From the NCBI GenBank assembly GCA_039636795.1, contig CP143430.1, positions 4,278,001 through 4,342,000 on the forward strand: DNA of 64,000 bases, written 5' to 3'. The position numbers and the translations under genes are program-made. This DNA comes from Micrococcaceae bacterium Sec5.1 (GTDB lineage: Bacteria > Actinomycetota > Actinomycetes > Actinomycetales > Micrococcaceae). Positions 62,904-64,000 of this stretch are shown piece by piece (the stretch's first letter is position 1; every line of letters begins with the position of its first letter). The notes below the pieces were generated by a model. The model was given only the letters and a program-made list of their open reading frames with translations, was not told the DNA's origin and made no database searches.

Positions 62904-63683
62904 TTATGAACTGGGCTTCATGCGCATCCTGCGCAGGGCGGCTACCGCGAACACCCCGGCGAGCGGCAGGGCGACGACGACGGCGCTCAGCCACGCGCCT
63001 GTGCCCTGCCAGCCTTGGACGGCGGCGTTGAGGGCTTGGACGCCGGTCGCCGCGGCGGCGAGCAGGAAGGCCGCGGCCGCGAGCGCCGGCGCGAGGCCTG
63101 CCGGGAGTACGGCTTCGCGGGGCAGGAGTCGCCATACGAGGAGGAGGACAAGGCCCAGCACCCCGAGGACTACGCGGTATTCGACGACCTCGCCCCAGTG
63201 GTGCTCGGCGGCGGCCTGGGCGCAGTCGAGCCCGGGGTAAGGGGCCTGCAGGACCGCGCATCTGGCGGCCGTGTAGGCGACACCGGGCAGGTCGCCGGCT
63301 ACGAAGCCCGCACCCCAGATCCGGCCGAACAGCTCCGATATGGCGCCGCTTACCCCGACGGCGATTGCGCCAACGGCCGCGAGGCCAACCACGGGCCGCA
63401 GGAACGCGCGCAAAGGCAGCCGGGCGACGTCGTGAAGTGACGGGCGCAGGACTGGCGTCACAGTGCTGACCGGGCCGAAGCGGTGGACAGCTTCGCGCTC
63501 GGCGTCCTCCGGGCTCATGCCCTGCCCGCGGAGCCGGGCGGCGCATTCGCGCAAATGCGCCTCGGTCTCGGCGAGGAGCCGGCGCCCAGCGGCGGGATCA
63601 CCGTCCCGCGCTGCGATGAAGAGCTCGTCGAGGTAAGCGTCGATGGCCCCGCCTTCAGTCCCGGCGCCGTTCTCCGCGCTCAC
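62904..63683 (-). CDS. permease-prefix-domain membrane protein, partner of PadR regulator
   Basis: 259 residues. The first about 80 form a soluble helical permease-prefix-like domain (AIDAYLDELFIAARDGDPAAGRRLLAETEAHLRECAARLRGQG...AEREAVHRFG); the rest holds about five or six membrane helices. GTG at 63683 overlaps the PadR stop (GTGA) and is preferred over an upstream start. PadR-plus-prefix-protein pairs often act as one-component envelope-stress or membrane-associated anti-regulators; the function here is unknown. Very GC-rich compared with the rest. Confidence 0.82.
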   Translation of the reverse strand: MSAENGAGTEGGAIDAYLDELFIAARDGDPAAGRRLLAETEAHLRECAARLRGQGMSPEDAEREAVHRFGPVSTVTPVLRPSLHDVARLPLRAFLRPVVGLAAVGAIAVGVSGAISELFGRIWGAGFVAGDLPGVAYTAARCAVLQAPYPGLDCAQAAAEHHWGEVVEYRVVLGVLGLVLLLVWRLLPREAVLPAGLAPALAAAAFLLAAAATGVQALNAAVQGWQGTGAWLSAVVVALPLAGVFAVAALRRMRMKPSS

Positions 63684-63988
63684 GACGCCGCTCCAAGAAC
63701 ACCGCGGACCGCCGCGGAGAAGCCTTTCCATTCCTCCACCCTGCGGGCCAGCTCGGCGTGCCCGGCCTCGGTGAGCGCATAGACGCGCCGGCGACCGCCG
63801 GGGTCATCCGCCCAGCGGCTCGCGACGCACCTCGCCGCCTCGAGCTTGTGCAGCGCGGGATAGACCGAGCCCTCCTGGAGCTCGATCCGCGCGCCGCTGC
63901 GCTCGTGAATGCGTGCGATCAGCGCGTAGCCGTGTGCCTCGCCCGCACCGAGCGAGCTGAGCAGAAGAAGGTCAAGCTGTCCGTTCAC
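63680..63988 (-). CDS. PadR family transcriptional regulator
   Basis: 102 residues, the short PadR type. LDLLLLSSLGAGEAHGYALIARIHERSG, then IELQEGSVYPALHKLEAARCVASRW and GRRRVYALTEAGHAEL form the winged helix and wing. First gene of a two-gene unit with the permease-prefix protein; its promoter lies beyond the right edge of the window, so autoregulation cannot be checked here. Confidence 0.93.
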   Translation of the reverse strand: MNGQLDLLLLSSLGAGEAHGYALIARIHERSGARIELQEGSVYPALHKLEAARCVASRWADDPGGRRRVYALTEAGHAELARRVEEWKGFSAAVRGVLGAAS

Positions 63989-64000
63989 TGAACTACGTCC

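Noticed and set aside
62803..63546. 247-residue Arg-rich minus-strand frame overlapping the permease-prefix gene
   Set aside because: Composition dominated by Arg, Gly and Pro is typical of a wrong frame in very GC-rich DNA; the frame at 62904-63683 has proper membrane helices and a GTGA link to padR.

Overview
The window looks like chromosome of a high-GC Gram-positive actinobacterium, most likely an Arthrobacter/Paenarthrobacter-type member of the Micrococcaceae. The reasons are GC-rich coding sequence with GTG and TTG starts, LytR-CpsA-Psr proteins beside teichoic-acid-type transferases, LAXTG-type sortase signals, a CmtR-like metal repressor, and very dense catabolic operons held together by ATGA/GTGA overlaps. 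This assignment is by pattern recognition only. No rRNA, tRNA, CRISPR array, intact insertion sequence or phage gene was recognised.

Layout. (1) 1-7876: cell-wall glycopolymer module. It holds the tail of a secreted protein, then two close LCP-ligase paralogues that bracket three minus-strand genes (TagF-like glycerophosphotransferase, an unusual alpha/beta-hydrolase-like protein and a hexapeptide acyltransferase). (2) 8008-25698: exopolysaccharide locus. Minus-strand genes encode an acyltransferase, four glycosyltransferases, a Wzy-like polymerase, a Wzx-like flippase, a Wzz/BY-kinase and a SAT-like acetyltransferase, and much of this part is visibly AT-richer than the rest. Plus-strand genes encode the priming sugar transferase, UDP-glucose dehydrogenase, a DUF4012 protein, a LANTG surface protein, a 55-residue membrane protein and a VanZ protein, and GalU follows on the minus strand. 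(3) 25836-36293: a second small surface protein with a decayed sorting motif, a repeat-bearing intergenic region, an O-antigen-ligase/TPR protein and a 2272-residue secreted repeat protein. (4) 36344-38223: alpha/beta hydrolase, CDF metal exporter and its CmtR-like repressor. (5) 38292-53668: a LacI regulator and two large plus-strand catabolic operons. The first is an Entner-Doudoroff-style sugar-acid pathway (dehydratase, MFS importer, three dehydrogenases, KDPG aldolase, KDG kinase). The second has a ribose-type ABC importer, a polyol-type SDR and an AldA-like dehydrogenase. The same perfect 16-bp palindrome stands in front of both operons, so they probably form one regulon. (6) 53751-57682: PrpF-like isomerase, MatC-like carrier and a divergent LysR regulator. 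(7) 57696-61393: GntR/HutC regulator, sulfatase and MHS transporter operon with tandem GTCTAGAC boxes at its promoter. (8) 61497-63988: PAP2 phosphatase, a decayed Phd-like antitoxin, and a PadR regulator with its membrane partner.

How the genes work together. GalU and Ugd supply UDP-glucose and UDP-glucuronate. The priming transferase starts a lipid-linked repeat unit that the glycosyltransferases extend and the acyltransferases decorate. Wzx, Wzy and the Wzc-like kinase export and polymerise it, and LCP proteins probably attach the glycopolymers to peptidoglycan. The right half is catabolic and accessory: regulated import and oxidation of sugar acids or polyols, a tricarboxylate-type acid module, and desulfation of an unidentified sulfate ester. 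The most notable observations are the shared LacI operator, the phased HutC-type operator array, the paired surface proteins with intact and decayed sorting motifs, the giant repeat protein, and two small genes missed by a 60-residue cutoff.
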